Shown here: in pieces, positions 9,155 through 17,933 of the stretch
How positions within the stretch are numbered: position 1 is the stretch's first letter
How the letters are laid out: every line of letters starts with the position of its first letter
Assembly (NCBI GenBank): GCA_022822445.1
Contig: JAJEBR010000115.1
Span: forward strand, 1 to 64,000
DNA length: 64,000 nt
Reading direction: 5' to 3'
Origin: Gemmatimonadota bacterium
Lineage (GTDB): Bacteria > Gemmatimonadota > Gemmatimonadetes > Longimicrobiales > Gaopeijiaceae
Notes under the pieces: generated by a model
What the model saw: only the letters and a program-made list of their open reading frames with translations
Told to the model about the DNA's origin: nothing
Database searches by the model: none
Translations under genes and position numbers: made by a program

Positions 9155-11067
9155 TTCCACTGCCCGCCATCCTCGCAGCGCTCTGCGCTACCCTATGTGC
9201 CCCGGCGGCCGCGGCCCAGCAGATCCTGGAAGTCGACCTTTCCGCCGGCCGGACCATCATCGACGACCAGTGGCGTTCCATGGGGTCGATCGTTCTGGCC
9301 GTCGACCACGACAGGGGCATCCTCTACGTCAACGACGCCGAGGAGCCGGAAGGGATCATGGCGTTCTCCCTCTCCACGGGGGAGCGGATCCGGGTGCTTG
9401 GCGCGGGAAGGCGATGGCCCGCACGAGTTCTCCCACGTCATTCCGGGATGACGATGGGCCCCGGCGGAGGACTCTACGTTTCCGGTGTGCTGAGGGTCGT
9501 CGAGTTCGATTCCACCGGCGTGCCGGTCAGTTCCTGGACGCCGAGGGCGCCGACGAGCAAGCCGGTGTGCAATTTCGGCGGCCAGCCGGCGGTTCCCGCG
9601 CAGAATGGCGTGATCCGCAGGGGACCCGACGGCACGGACGAAGGCATCGGACCCAATGTCGTCAATAGCCATGTGCTGGTCGCGCGAGACCGTGAGGAGG
9701 GCGCGGCGATCGGCGACCGGATATGGAGTGCGCGGATCGCCTGTACCGACGATGCAGCGTACGTGGCGATGGAATACCCCGGGAGCCCGGATACCGTGTT
9801 CGTCTACCACCGCAACGGTGAAGAGGCGCGACTGCCGGTTCCGACCGAGTTCACCGAGGACCTTCCCGAGTGTACCCAGCGGTCCAGGCTGTCGAACGGG
9901 GTGGTTCTGCCCGAGAGGCCCTGCCCCACCTGGAACGAGCGGCTGTACCTGTCGCTTGACGGCCGGGGCAACATCGTGCTGATGGGCAATCACGCCGAGA
10001 TCGCGGGCGCCGTGGTCAACCCCGAAACAGGCTGCTACGCCGTGCTGCGGAAGTCGGAGGCCAATCCCGCCCTCCGGGTCGCCCGGATCTACGCGGACAG
10101 CGCGCTGGTGTTCACCCGGGACACCGAGCGGACGACCGTGGGGCGCACGACCAGGGTCGTCATGCATACGGGGGCGAACCGGGTGTCGCTGCATGCGATC
10201 CGGCGGGTGAGCGGGGAGGGGTGTGAGGGGATGGTGGGGGGTGGGGGGGGTTCAGTGGGGTCGGGGTGGTTTCCCCTGTCGGCTCGGCGAATGCGGCCGG
10301 ACGTCCCGGGCATCTGTGGTGACGCATCGGCGCCGGGGGGCTTGGCTCGGGTTGCTCGCAAGGTCCGGGGAAGATTACTCTATGGCATGTCCTGTATGAA
10401 TTCCTGCACCCCTGACCTTTCCGACATCCCCACCACCGACGTCATCCCTGCGCAAGAAGGTGAAGAGCGGGACCGTTGGGCCGGACCGGCGCTGCCGTTG
10501 GAGGTTGGGCTGAACGGTCTGCGGTGCGATCTGCGCACGGATCCGGCGGCGACCTTTCCGGGGATAATTCTCTGGGGCGTGCGCACGATGTCGCCTGCGG
10601 TGCCGCCGGGGACGCACGCGGTGCGCCTGACCCTGGACGGCCGGGTCGAGGAAACGCAAGTCGAGGTGCGGCGCAACCCGTGGAACACCGACGTGACCGA
10701 CGAGGATCTGTTCGTCCAGTACGAGTTCGGCGTGTGGGTCCGAGACCAGGTGGATGCGGCGAACTCGGCGGTGAGCGCGATCCGCGGGGTGAAGGCGCAG
10801 CTGGAGGAGCGGCCGGAGGCGGTGGACGATGATGAAACGCTGATGGGGGTGGCGGAGCTGGTTGCGGACGGCGGATTCGGCGGTGGAGGCGGCCATCTAC
10901 GAGGTGCGGAGCCGGTCGAACCAGGACCCGCTGAACTTTCCGATCAAGGTGACCAACCGGCTGCCCAACTTGCTGTCGATGTCGGAGCGCGCGGACGGGC
11001 GGCCCGGAAGCGGGATGTATGCCGTGTTCGACATCATGGTGGAGCGGCTGGAGGGGTTGCTGGGTGA
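9136..11067 (+). CDS. secreted beta-propeller-like protein running on into a foreign C-terminus
   Basis: Residues 1-~365 parallel the 7948 gene (signal peptide to CAPAAAAQ, QILEVDLSAGRTIIDDQW, GVIRRGPDGTDEGIGPNVV, RRVSGEGCEGM). Two oddities: around 9399-9450 the frame reads AGRRWPARVLPRHSG where the next frame gives the expected REGDGPHEFSHVIPG, indicating two compensating indels. After a G-rich tract at 10236-10250 the normal stop is missing and the frame continues through ~270 residues, including a decayed VPS10/BNR C-terminal domain. The functional product probably ends near 10250. The ATG lies in repeat copy 4. Confidence 0.6.
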   Translation: MSYSPYIPLPAILAALCATLCAPAAAAQQILEVDLSAGRTIIDDQWRSMGSIVLAVDHDRGILYVNDAEEPEGIMAFSLSTGERIRVLGAGRRWPARVLPRHSGMTMGPGGGLYVSGVLRVVEFDSTGVPVSSWTPRAPTSKPVCNFGGQPAVPAQNGVIRRGPDGTDEGIGPNVVNSHVLVARDREEGAAIGDRIWSARIACTDDAAYVAMEYPGSPDTVFVYHRNGEEARLPVPTEFTEDLPECTQRSRLSNGVVLPERPCPTWNERLYLSLDGRGNIVLMGNHAEIAGAVVNPETGCYAVLRKSEANPALRVARIYADSALVFTRDTERTTVGRTTRVVMHTGANRVSLHAIRRVSGEGCEGMVGGGGGSVGSGWFPLSARRMRPDVPGICGDASAPGGLARVARKVRGRLLYGMSCMNSCTPDLSDIPTTDVIPAQEGEERDRWAGPALPLEVGLNGLRCDLRTDPAATFPGIILWGVRTMSPAVPPGTHAVRLTLDGRVEETQVEVRRNPWNTDVTDEDLFVQYEFGVWVRDQVDAANSAVSAIRGVKAQLEERPEAVDDDETLMGVAELVADGGFGGGGGHLRGAEPVEPGPAELSDQGDQPAAQLAVDVGARGRAARKRDVCRVRHHGGAAGGVAG

Positions 11068-11182
11068 GCTGGAGGGGGTGTGGAGTGAGGAACTGGAAGA
11101 CGTGAATGCGGTGTTGCGGGGGTTGGGGGTGGGGGAGATTGAGGTGGGGGGAGGCGCGTGGCGATGGGGGATGGGGTGGTGA
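10493..11182 (+). pseudogene. VPS10/BNR-type exoprotein, C-terminal remnant with frameshift
   Basis: Reads LEVGLNGLRCDLRTDPAATF then PGIILWGVR and VPPGTHAVRLTLDGR, the C-terminal Ig-like domain seen in large VPS10/sialidase-type propeller proteins. It continues VQYEFGVWVRDQVDAANSAV. Near 10862-10885 the reading frame shifts; the following frame gives SAVEAAIYEVRSRSNQDPLNF and ADGRPGSGMYAVFDIM, the usual end of that family, to a stop at 11182. The large N-terminal propeller is absent, so this is a dead fragment. Confidence 0.65.
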
Positions 11183-11283
11183 GGGGGGGTGGGGTGAATG
11201 CCTTTGTTTGGAATCTGGCTCAGTACCGAGAGACACGCATCACCAAGTGTATTGCTCACAACAACTGCAAGAAGTAAAAGTCC

Positions 11284-13488
11284 ATGCCGACACCACCTCT
11301 TCCCCAAGACCTTGCCGCCCTCATTCACCACGTCGAGCTGTCGAAAGCAGGGTGGCGTACTCGCGCCCTACGCCGCCTGCTCCTCGCGACCACAGCAAGG
11401 TATCCCACTGGCGCGTCGGCAGACAGAGTGTACAGAGCGGCCTCTGCGGGTGTGCCGGGCGCCCTAGTTCGCGCCGAGGTCGAGGGCCTCTACGATTCTC
11501 TCGTGTCGCGCGGGCATCTGGTTCGCCTGGGAAACGACAAATTCAAGCTATCGGAGGACACGCAGCACGAATTCCACAATCGCATGCAGCAGGCTGATAG
11601 GCGTGCACGTGAGGTGCAGGATTGCTTCCGACGTGCCTTTAGTCATCTTCCGGACACCGTAGAACTTACTTGGTCCACCTTTCTGACCAGCTTCTTGGAG
11701 CCGCTGGTATCCGAGCTAGGCGCAAAGACGTATCATATGCTAACTGGTCAACAGGTGACCGTAGAAGGAACTAGTGCACATGCCCTCTTTATTTCCACCT
11801 TCCGGAAACGGGATCAAGCGATTGTCTGCGAGAGTATATCACGATTTCTTGCTCCAGATTCGGATGCGGTGCGGCAATACGTTCTACGCCTTCTCAATAC
11901 GGCCTTCCTGGTACAGGCGCTGGCCCTTCCTAAGGGCGCAATGGACCAGTTGCTACAACGCACTAGGCGTCACCTGCGACTAAGAGTATTCGTCGATACC
12001 AATTTCATGTTCTCGCTGCTCGGACTACATGTGAATCCAGCGGACGACGTCGTGCACGCCCTGCATGACGTCATCGCCCGAATGCCCAGCCGGATTGACG
12101 TCAAACTGTATATGCTGCCATCGACTATGGAAGAAGCGCGCGAGACGATTGCGAGATACGCGGCAAGTCTGTCTGCCGCGTATAGAAGTCGCAAAGTAAT
12201 TGCAGCGATTCGTGAGGGGACGACAAACCTGAGCGGGATTCCGCTGACATACTTCCGAGAAGCGTTCAAGGGGAAACAACCCATCTCGGCCAAGGATTAT
12301 TTTGCGCCATACTTGAACAACTTCGTCGAGGTTGCGCGTTCTAAAGGCATTGAGCTCTACAACACTCCGGTTGACTATTTGCGTGACGACCAAGAGGTAA
12401 TTGATGACCTCAATGATCAACTGGAACGAGAGAATCAGAGGCCCGAGGAGCGCCGAAAATCCTACAAGACGTTGCTTCACGACATGATACTGTGGCACTT
12501 TACGCGGCGCCAGCGACCTGCGCAGATTGACTCGCCACTTGATGCTGAAGCCTGGGTAGCGACGATTGACGGCAGGCTGCTCGGGTTTGATGCGTTCAAG
12601 GCCAAGAAGTCAGCGTCCAAGACGGTTGTTTGCATTCATCCAACCGTGTTGCTTCATGTCTTGCAGTTCTGGGTGCCGAGTAGCGACGCTCTCAGTGGGG
12701 CCTTGATGGAATCGCTGCGGCCAATGCCTCCGAGATTCGATCACCAAGCTGAGACCGTCACTGTGAGGATCATTAACTCGTTGTCTCGCTTTGAGAATGT
12801 TGACGATCTGTCGACGGACGCGGTGACGAACGTGTTGCTTAGCGATGGTGTTAGAAGCAAGATTGCCAACGCAAGGAGTGAGAGAGAAGATGCTGACGTT
12901 ATTCGTATAGAAATCGCAGAACAGCACCGGTTGTTGGAGTTGCGTGCCAAGAGGTATCGGGAAACAGCGAGGGGACTGAAACAAGAGGTGAAGAAGGGAA
13001 AGGAAGCGATTGGCGCTCTCACGCAGGACGTTAAGCGATTAGCCGATGAGCGGGGCGCGACGCGCGCGAAGTTGCAACAAGAGATGGATGCGCGAGAGAC
13101 GTTGGAGAGACGGGTGGCAGCGATGGAGAGGGATAGTGAATTGGCGGGTCAAGAGGCCGCGAAACGGGTGGAGATGCGGAGTGCATGTCGACGAGCACTT
13201 TTCGGGGGCACTGTGGTGTTGGCGCTGTGTGTGTTGGTGGTGTCGCTAGGAGGCATTGTTGCCATGGGAACGGTGCGGGGGTTGTCGCTTCGGACTGTAG
13301 GCTGGGCGGTTGTTGTCGGTTTCGTAGGGAGTGTGATGTTCGGAGCAGGGGCGACGCGCTGGCTGCTGAAGAGGTCGGAGGCGACAAGAGGACACAGGTG
13401 GGTGAGGACGGCGAAGAAGGTGATGGTCTGGTGTGGCGCGTTGATTACAGCGGTGATTGCCGGGGCGATTGTGGAAGGCCTGCAGTAA
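11284..13488 (+). CDS. PIN-domain, coiled-coil, membrane-anchored protein
   Basis: A 734-residue protein not matching any family I know end to end. Residues ~234-435 look like a large PIN-type nuclease domain: VFVDTN (Asp238), EEARET (Glu283-284), HD at 399-400, and WVATIDGRLLGFD (Asp429). A long charged region (~540-640) is predicted coiled coil, followed by three hydrophobic segments near 645-668, 672-695 and 712-732. The gene is visibly richer in A/T than its neighbours, pointing to transfer. It sits just before a restriction-modification pair. A membrane-tethered RNase acting in phage defence is an inference. Confidence 0.8.
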   Translation: MPTPPLPQDLAALIHHVELSKAGWRTRALRRLLLATTARYPTGASADRVYRAASAGVPGALVRAEVEGLYDSLVSRGHLVRLGNDKFKLSEDTQHEFHNRMQQADRRAREVQDCFRRAFSHLPDTVELTWSTFLTSFLEPLVSELGAKTYHMLTGQQVTVEGTSAHALFISTFRKRDQAIVCESISRFLAPDSDAVRQYVLRLLNTAFLVQALALPKGAMDQLLQRTRRHLRLRVFVDTNFMFSLLGLHVNPADDVVHALHDVIARMPSRIDVKLYMLPSTMEEARETIARYAASLSAAYRSRKVIAAIREGTTNLSGIPLTYFREAFKGKQPISAKDYFAPYLNNFVEVARSKGIELYNTPVDYLRDDQEVIDDLNDQLERENQRPEERRKSYKTLLHDMILWHFTRRQRPAQIDSPLDAEAWVATIDGRLLGFDAFKAKKSASKTVVCIHPTVLLHVLQFWVPSSDALSGALMESLRPMPPRFDHQAETVTVRIINSLSRFENVDDLSTDAVTNVLLSDGVRSKIANARSEREDADVIRIEIAEQHRLLELRAKRYRETARGLKQEVKKGKEAIGALTQDVKRLADERGATRAKLQQEMDARETLERRVAAMERDSELAGQEAAKRVEMRSACRRALFGGTVVLALCVLVVSLGGIVAMGTVRGLSLRTVGWAVVVGFVGSVMFGAGATRWLLKRSEATRGHRWVRTAKKVMVWCGALITAVIAGAIVEGLQ

Positions 13489-13946
13489 GCCGCTAGAAGG
13501 GCAGACACATCTTTCCGGGGCCCCGGTGCCGCCGGGGGGTGCACAGGTTTGGTGGCTCGACGGCGAGGAACTCCGCGCAGAGGAGGTCGTGCAGCTTCTG
13601 GGAGCCGGGAGCACGCAAAGCCGTCAGTACCGCTGAGTGTGATCCGGACTGAACCAGGGTTCGGGGTGCGAGGGGCGTGATTCCACCGGAGAGGCGCATG
13701 CGAGGAATCCGCACGTCCGGTTCGGACGGCAGACGGTGGAAGCGGATCTAGGGAAGCTCGACGGTGGAACGCCGCGAAGGCGAACGCACACACGCACCGG
13801 ACCCTACGGGCACCGCGCCACCTCCTGACCTTACGGCGGCGGTCGAGTAGCGTCCTCAGTCAGCACACCTCCGCCCATCTCACCATTCCCGTGTCCCCAC
13901 GAGCAGCATATCTTGGAGAAGAGTCACCCAAGAAATGCGAGGCGCA
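13489..13946. other. intergenic region, possible group II intron 3' remnant
   Basis: No protein gene. Bases ~13676-13735 (ATTCCACCGGAGAGGCGCAT, GCGAGGAATCCGCACGTCCG, GTTCGGACGG) resemble the sequence after the reverse transcriptase of bacterial group II introns. No maturase frame or intact domain V was found, so it would be a scrap. Confidence 0.35.
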
Positions 13947-14549
13947 ATGAAGCTCCAGGAAGCCGTAGACTCCCTGTACCGGATCGCCGTGGTCGAGGGG
14001 AAGGCGACATCCACCAAGAGGTTGGACGGCTTGGCGCAGTTCTGCATTTCGGAGTTGGCCAGGCGGGGACTCGATGGTGCTGCCACGGAGGCCAAGCTCC
14101 CGGGAGGTGGGCGGGAGAAATCCTGGGATGTTGCCTGGAGCATGGACGACAAGCCGCGTCTGGCGATTTCCCTCAAGTCGCTCCTGAAGAATCTTGGCGG
14201 CACTGTCCCGAATCGCGTGGATGACCTGATGGGCGAGGTGACGAACGTCCAGATGTACTCACCGGAGATCGTGACCGGTTACGTCATGCTCTTCAATGTC
14301 GCCGAGGACTCCTACAGCCACGCGCATCAAAGCACTTGGTCCGACCTCCTGAAGAGGAGAATCTCTCGTTTGTCGAACCGGCGGCCGCCTTCCTGGAGCA
14401 TCGGGATGATCGAGGCGTCCCTGTTTGTAGAGGTCGACTTCTCCGAAGGTCCGCGGCTGGTGTCCGGCGAGGCCGATGCCACGGCATTCTTCGACCGCCT
14501 CGTCGCCGACGTCCGGCGCCGGAATCCGGTCTTGGAGCGCGCACCATGA
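13947..14549 (+). CDS. putative type II restriction endonuclease
   Basis: A 200-residue protein read from the ATG at 13947 (GAGG 6-9 bases upstream; an in-frame ATG at 13935 is less likely). A PD-(D/E)XK-like core is suggested by WDVAWSMDD followed by LAISLKSLLKN (Lys in a strand after the acidic residues) and then NRVDDLMGEV. Its stop overlaps the methyltransferase start by four bases (ATGA), the standard coupling of a restriction-modification operon. The recognition site cannot be read from the sequence. Confidence 0.7.
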   Translation: MKLQEAVDSLYRIAVVEGKATSTKRLDGLAQFCISELARRGLDGAATEAKLPGGGREKSWDVAWSMDDKPRLAISLKSLLKNLGGTVPNRVDDLMGEVTNVQMYSPEIVTGYVMLFNVAEDSYSHAHQSTWSDLLKRRISRLSNRRPPSWSIGMIEASLFVEVDFSEGPRLVSGEADATAFFDRLVADVRRRNPVLERAP

Positions 14550-15559
14550 CGACGCAGAGCGTGGCGACCCGCAGATCCGAGCTGGAGGCCGTCGTCGAGC
14601 GACACCTTCCGGGACTGGTGCTGTCCGACGAGTCCCTGAAGACTGCGCTCCCCGGAATGGCCAGGGACTCCACCGAGTCGGCGAGTGTTGCGGCGGCCGT
14701 TCAGGAAGTGGCGTCGGATCATCGCATCATCAGGGGCGACGCGCGGGATCTCTCGGGACTGGCGAACCGATCCGTCCACCTGGTCGTGACGTCCCCGCCC
14801 TACTGGACCCTCAAGAAGTACAACGAAGGGCGCAGCCAGCTTGGAGCGATCGGGGACTACGAGCGCTTTGTCGGCGAACTCGCCCGCGTGTGGAAGGAGT
14901 GCTACCGGGTGCTGGTGCCCGGTGGACGTCTGGTCATCGTGGTCGGCGATGTGTGTCTGTCACGGCGTCAGTACGGCCGCCATGTCGTGGTACCTCTGCA
15001 CGCGAGCATTCAGGAATCGTGCCGGAGAATGGGGTTCGACAACCTCGCCCCCATCATCTGGCACAAGATCGCCAATGCCAGCTTCGAGGTGGGTGGGGCT
15101 GGAGGATTCCTGGGCAAGCCCTATGAGCCCAACGCCGTGATCAAGAACGACATCGAGTACATCCTGATGCAGAGGAAACCCGGCGGGTATCGCAGCCCAT
15201 CGCCCGCCGCGCGGGTGCTGAGCCTGATCTCGGCGGCTGAGCACCGTGAGTGGTTCCGGCAGATCTGGACGATCCCGGGTGCGTCGACCAAACAGCATCC
15301 GGCACCGTATCCCCAAAGGCTCGCGACTCGACTGATCCGCATGTTCTCGTTTGTCGGAGACACCGTGCTCGATCCGTTCCTCGGGACCGGAACCACCTCG
15401 GTGGCAGCGCTTTGGGCCGGAAGGAACAGTGTGGGCGTTGAGGTGGACCGAGAGTACGTTGAGTTGGCGCGGTCGCGTTTCCTGGATGAGACGAACGAGC
15501 TGTTTGGGCGGGGACGGTTGAGGGTGGAGGGGGAAGGCTCGGGGCAGTCCGACTTCTGA
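14546..15559 (+). CDS. site-specific DNA methyltransferase, beta class
   Basis: A 337-residue enzyme. The catalytic motif IV TSPPYW occurs early (HLVVTSPPYWTLKKY) and the SAM-binding motif I DPFLGTGTT late, the circularly permuted order of beta-class amino-methyltransferases; Ser-Pro-Pro-Tyr favours N4-cytosine but does not exclude N6-adenine. It overlaps the endonuclease gene by ATGA and should protect host DNA from it. A stub of an unrelated PaeR7I-like endonuclease follows. Confidence 0.9.
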   Translation: MTTQSVATRRSELEAVVERHLPGLVLSDESLKTALPGMARDSTESASVAAAVQEVASDHRIIRGDARDLSGLANRSVHLVVTSPPYWTLKKYNEGRSQLGAIGDYERFVGELARVWKECYRVLVPGGRLVIVVGDVCLSRRQYGRHVVVPLHASIQESCRRMGFDNLAPIIWHKIANASFEVGGAGGFLGKPYEPNAVIKNDIEYILMQRKPGGYRSPSPAARVLSLISAAEHREWFRQIWTIPGASTKQHPAPYPQRLATRLIRMFSFVGDTVLDPFLGTGTTSVAALWAGRNSVGVEVDREYVELARSRFLDETNELFGRGRLRVEGEGSGQSDF

Positions 15560-15683
15560 GGTCGACTCGGCGCGCCGTCCTGATTGGCGGGAGGTGAGAG
15601 TGACCGTTGTGTCCCGTACGGACGCGCAGACTTCACAGGGCGAAGAACGAATGATTCTCGGTGCTAGCGAACGGCAGTTAGCG

Positions 15684-15818
15684 ATGTCACTCGACCTTGC
15701 GGATTACGAGACTAAGGCCCTTGAAGCGGCGAAAGCGTTTTGGAATGGTCGTGACAGGGCCAGGCGGAGGCAGGCCAACAGGGGCTCAACGGGGTGTCCT
15801 TTGTGTGCGATTATGTAA
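15684..15818 (+). pseudogene. PaeR7I-like restriction endonuclease, N-terminal stub
   Basis: MSLDLADYETKALEAAKAFW then NGRDRARRRQANRG is the opening of PaeR7I/XhoI-type endonucleases (DYE...AAKAFW...R..A...Q). The homology ends after about 35 residues and the frame closes just past the start of copy 5 of the 39-bp element (15814). Another gene cut at an element. Confidence 0.62.
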
Positions 15819-15852
15819 ACTCTACTTTACACTATGCCAACTCCGGTTGTCA
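15814..15852. repeat. 39-bp four-half-site element, copy 5
   Basis: TGTAA, 8 bases, TTACA, CTA, TGCCA, 8 bases, TGTCA. The last half-site has the opposite orientation to the consensus, otherwise spacing is exact. Confidence 0.75.
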
Positions 15853-15928
15853 TTCCTGTTCCATTTGGCGCCGCGGCCGTCGGCATTGACCGCTGGGCCA
15901 TGCTCCATTGGCCGATCAGGGCCTCCCC

Positions 15929-17182
15929 CTACCCACTCACCTGCTCCAGTCGCAGATCCCGCGTGTGTCGCGCGTGCAGCGTCCGCTCGCCGGTCGCGTC
16001 CCGATACACGACGATTGACTGCTGTGATGCCGGGCCGGCCGCCAAGTCGAACTCACGCGTCCAACCTTCGATTCGCTCGCGGACCGGCTCGAAAGCAGCC
16101 CGGACGGCCTCCGCGCCCGGTGTCTCGTCGCCTCGTCCGGTTCGAGACCACCTTCGCGGATCGTAGAGCGCGCCCCTTGATCGTTGTCGCTGCAGCTCCT
16201 CGAGAGAGCCCTCGATCGGGTCCCTGGCGAGTAACGCCCTGAACGTGCTGAGACACTGCCCGACCTTGCTGCTCAGCGCCGCTTGTCGCTGCCCGGCGTA
16301 CCCCGGATCGTCCTGGAGCGTCAAATACTGACGGAGCACGTCGGCACGGATGTCCATGAGACTCGACAGGAAGAAAACGTTGATGTCCGAGACCGCCGTC
16401 CTGGCGTCGCTCACCTTGCGGATGTCCCGGTCGACCAGGCGTCCGAACTGGTGATGCAGCACGTTCAGGTCACGTCTGGCCTGCACGACCTCCAGCTTCA
16501 TGCCTTCGGTGAACCGCTGGCTGTGCTCGAACTGCGACCAGGTCTCGTCGAGTTACCTCGCTGCGGTTTGGAGCTTGGCGAACGCCTTGGTCTCCTCGAG
16601 GTCGCGCACGCGCGCCAGCGTCTCCGAGAGAGTGCCGAGAGCCCTCTGCATTCGGTCCAGGCGTGCGCCGGTGATCAGGGACGAGATCGTAGTGAAGAGC
16701 ATCAAGGGCGCCACCACGGGCACGATGGCGCTGCCGGCGGCGATGAACGGCGCGTGCTCGACGATGCGTCCCCCATGCATGACGGCCGAGGAGACTCCGC
16801 TGCCGATTTGCATCAACACGCCGGGATCGGCCGTCGCGAGAAACACGTTGCCGGCGAGCAGGGACGAAGCGGCAGTGCTGCCGGCACCGAAGAGCGGTTG
16901 CAACCAGGCGCTCTCGATCACGCCCCCGGACTCGAAGGGTCGCTCCTCGTCCCACGACCCGCGCAGCGCGACACTGATGTCCCGGCCCAGATCGACCACG
17001 GCGACCGGTTGGTGCCCTTCGTGGGCGAGGATCTGCCCAACCGGCTGGCCCGGGGTCTCTTGTAGCAGGCCGGCAGTTCCCGCGTCTTTCGCCTCGGGGG
17101 GAAGAGGCATCAGCCCAAGACGCGTGAGCCATCGCTTGAGCGCCGCCAGACAGGATCGGATGATGCTCGGTTTCTCATTCAT
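15929..17182 (-). pseudogene. membrane/coiled-coil protein interrupted by an in-frame TAA
   Basis: Read from the ATG at 17182 (MNEKPSIIRSC) for ~209 residues to a TAA at 16553-16555, then in the same frame with no shift from LDETWSQFEHSQRFTEGMK to a stop at 15929, ~416 residues in all. Residues ~175-200 form a hydrophobic span (PVVAPLMLFTTISSLITG), and the part after the stop is helical and charged. No family recognised. A single base change would restore one protein, so this is a recent nonsense mutation, recoding, or a split gene re-initiating at the ATG at 16501. The start overlaps the upstream gene by ATGA. Confidence 0.6.
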
Positions 17183-17433
17183 GGCTGCTCGGCGAGAGGT
17201 TGGGGCCGAAGAGACCTGCCAAGACAATCTCCGAAGGCTTCAAGGCGAGAACCGTGAGCTTCGACATCAGCTCGCAACGTGCGAGTCTCGGTACAGGTAT
17301 CGTACTCGGACACAACAGCTCTGCCAAGCCTTCGTAATGGACCTCGAATCGCTTGTAGCCTGTTGTCCGGGAAGCCTTGGTCCCGGAGACCCTTCAGTAG
17401 GTGCTCAATCCGCCGGCCGACGAACTGACCCAT
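17179..17433 (-). CDS. small uncharacterised protein in defence-like operon
   Basis: MGQFVGRRIEHLLKGLRDQG to LRPQPLAEQP, 84 residues from the ATG at 17433; the frame stays open to 17550. Its TGA overlaps the next gene's ATG by four bases, which argues that it is translated. No family or membrane span seen; predicted mostly helical with a heptad-like EYDTCTETRTLRADVEAHGS. Confidence 0.45.
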   Translation of the reverse strand: MGQFVGRRIEHLLKGLRDQGFPDNRLQAIRGPLRRLGRAVVSEYDTCTETRTLRADVEAHGSRLEAFGDCLGRSLRPQPLAEQP

Positions 17434-17559
17434 TGGCTCGTTGGATAGCAACCCTTCCGGGGTGCAGGAGAGAGGAGGCGCTGGATGTCTCGGAGTACGC
17501 AAGAGCAGGATTTCGGCGAAGAGCCGCGGTCGGTCGGAAGGCCTGCCCAAGCGCGGCCA

Positions 17560-17886
17560 CTATGCCCTCAGCAGATTCTCGCGCCGAGTCTTCTCATGGT
17601 GGCATGGGACACACAGAACTTGGAGGTTGTCCAATGTTGTCGACCCTCCGTCGCTCACCCGAACCATGTGGTCGCAGTGCCAGTTCTCCCAAAAATGCCG
17701 AAACTCGGTTTCGCACTGGGCAGGGAGCAGGCCCGAGAGAAGTGATGCCCCCGGTGAGCCTCGCCGATTACCGGGCAGAAAATCGAAGGCGTTGAAGTCA
17801 TGGACACATCTGAAGAGGCGGCATTGGCATCGGCCGCCGTCGCGCTCAAACACCTTGTCACGCAGATCCTGTGGGATGTCGCTCAT
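17560..17886 (-). CDS. HNH endonuclease-like protein
   Basis: A 108-residue protein starting at the ATG at 17886, with AAGGAGG about 9 bases upstream. The HNH fold is visible: an early RDKVFERDGGRCQC with paired Cys, CDHMVRVSDGGSTTLDNLQV with the catalytic His, and LCVPCHHEKT at the end. It probably cleaves DNA. It follows the PIN gene by 47 bases in the same direction, so it is likely part of the operon 20011-15929. Confidence 0.8.
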   Translation of the reverse strand: MSDIPQDLRDKVFERDGGRCQCRLFRCVHDFNAFDFLPGNRRGSPGASLLSGLLPAQCETEFRHFWENWHCDHMVRVSDGGSTTLDNLQVLCVPCHHEKTRRENLLRA

Positions 17887-17933
17887 TAGATTGATCCTCC
17901 TTCTACCCATTGGTTTGTCGTGCCACTTGACCC

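Noticed and set aside
9474-9665. Frames inside the 9136 gene as separate genes
   Set aside because: They are explained by the local double frameshift of one propeller gene rather than by new genes.
15834-16166. 110-codon plus-strand frame starting inside repeat copy 5
   Set aside because: It begins at the same relative base as the propeller starts but encodes no signal peptide or family, and runs antisense to the gene ending at 15929.
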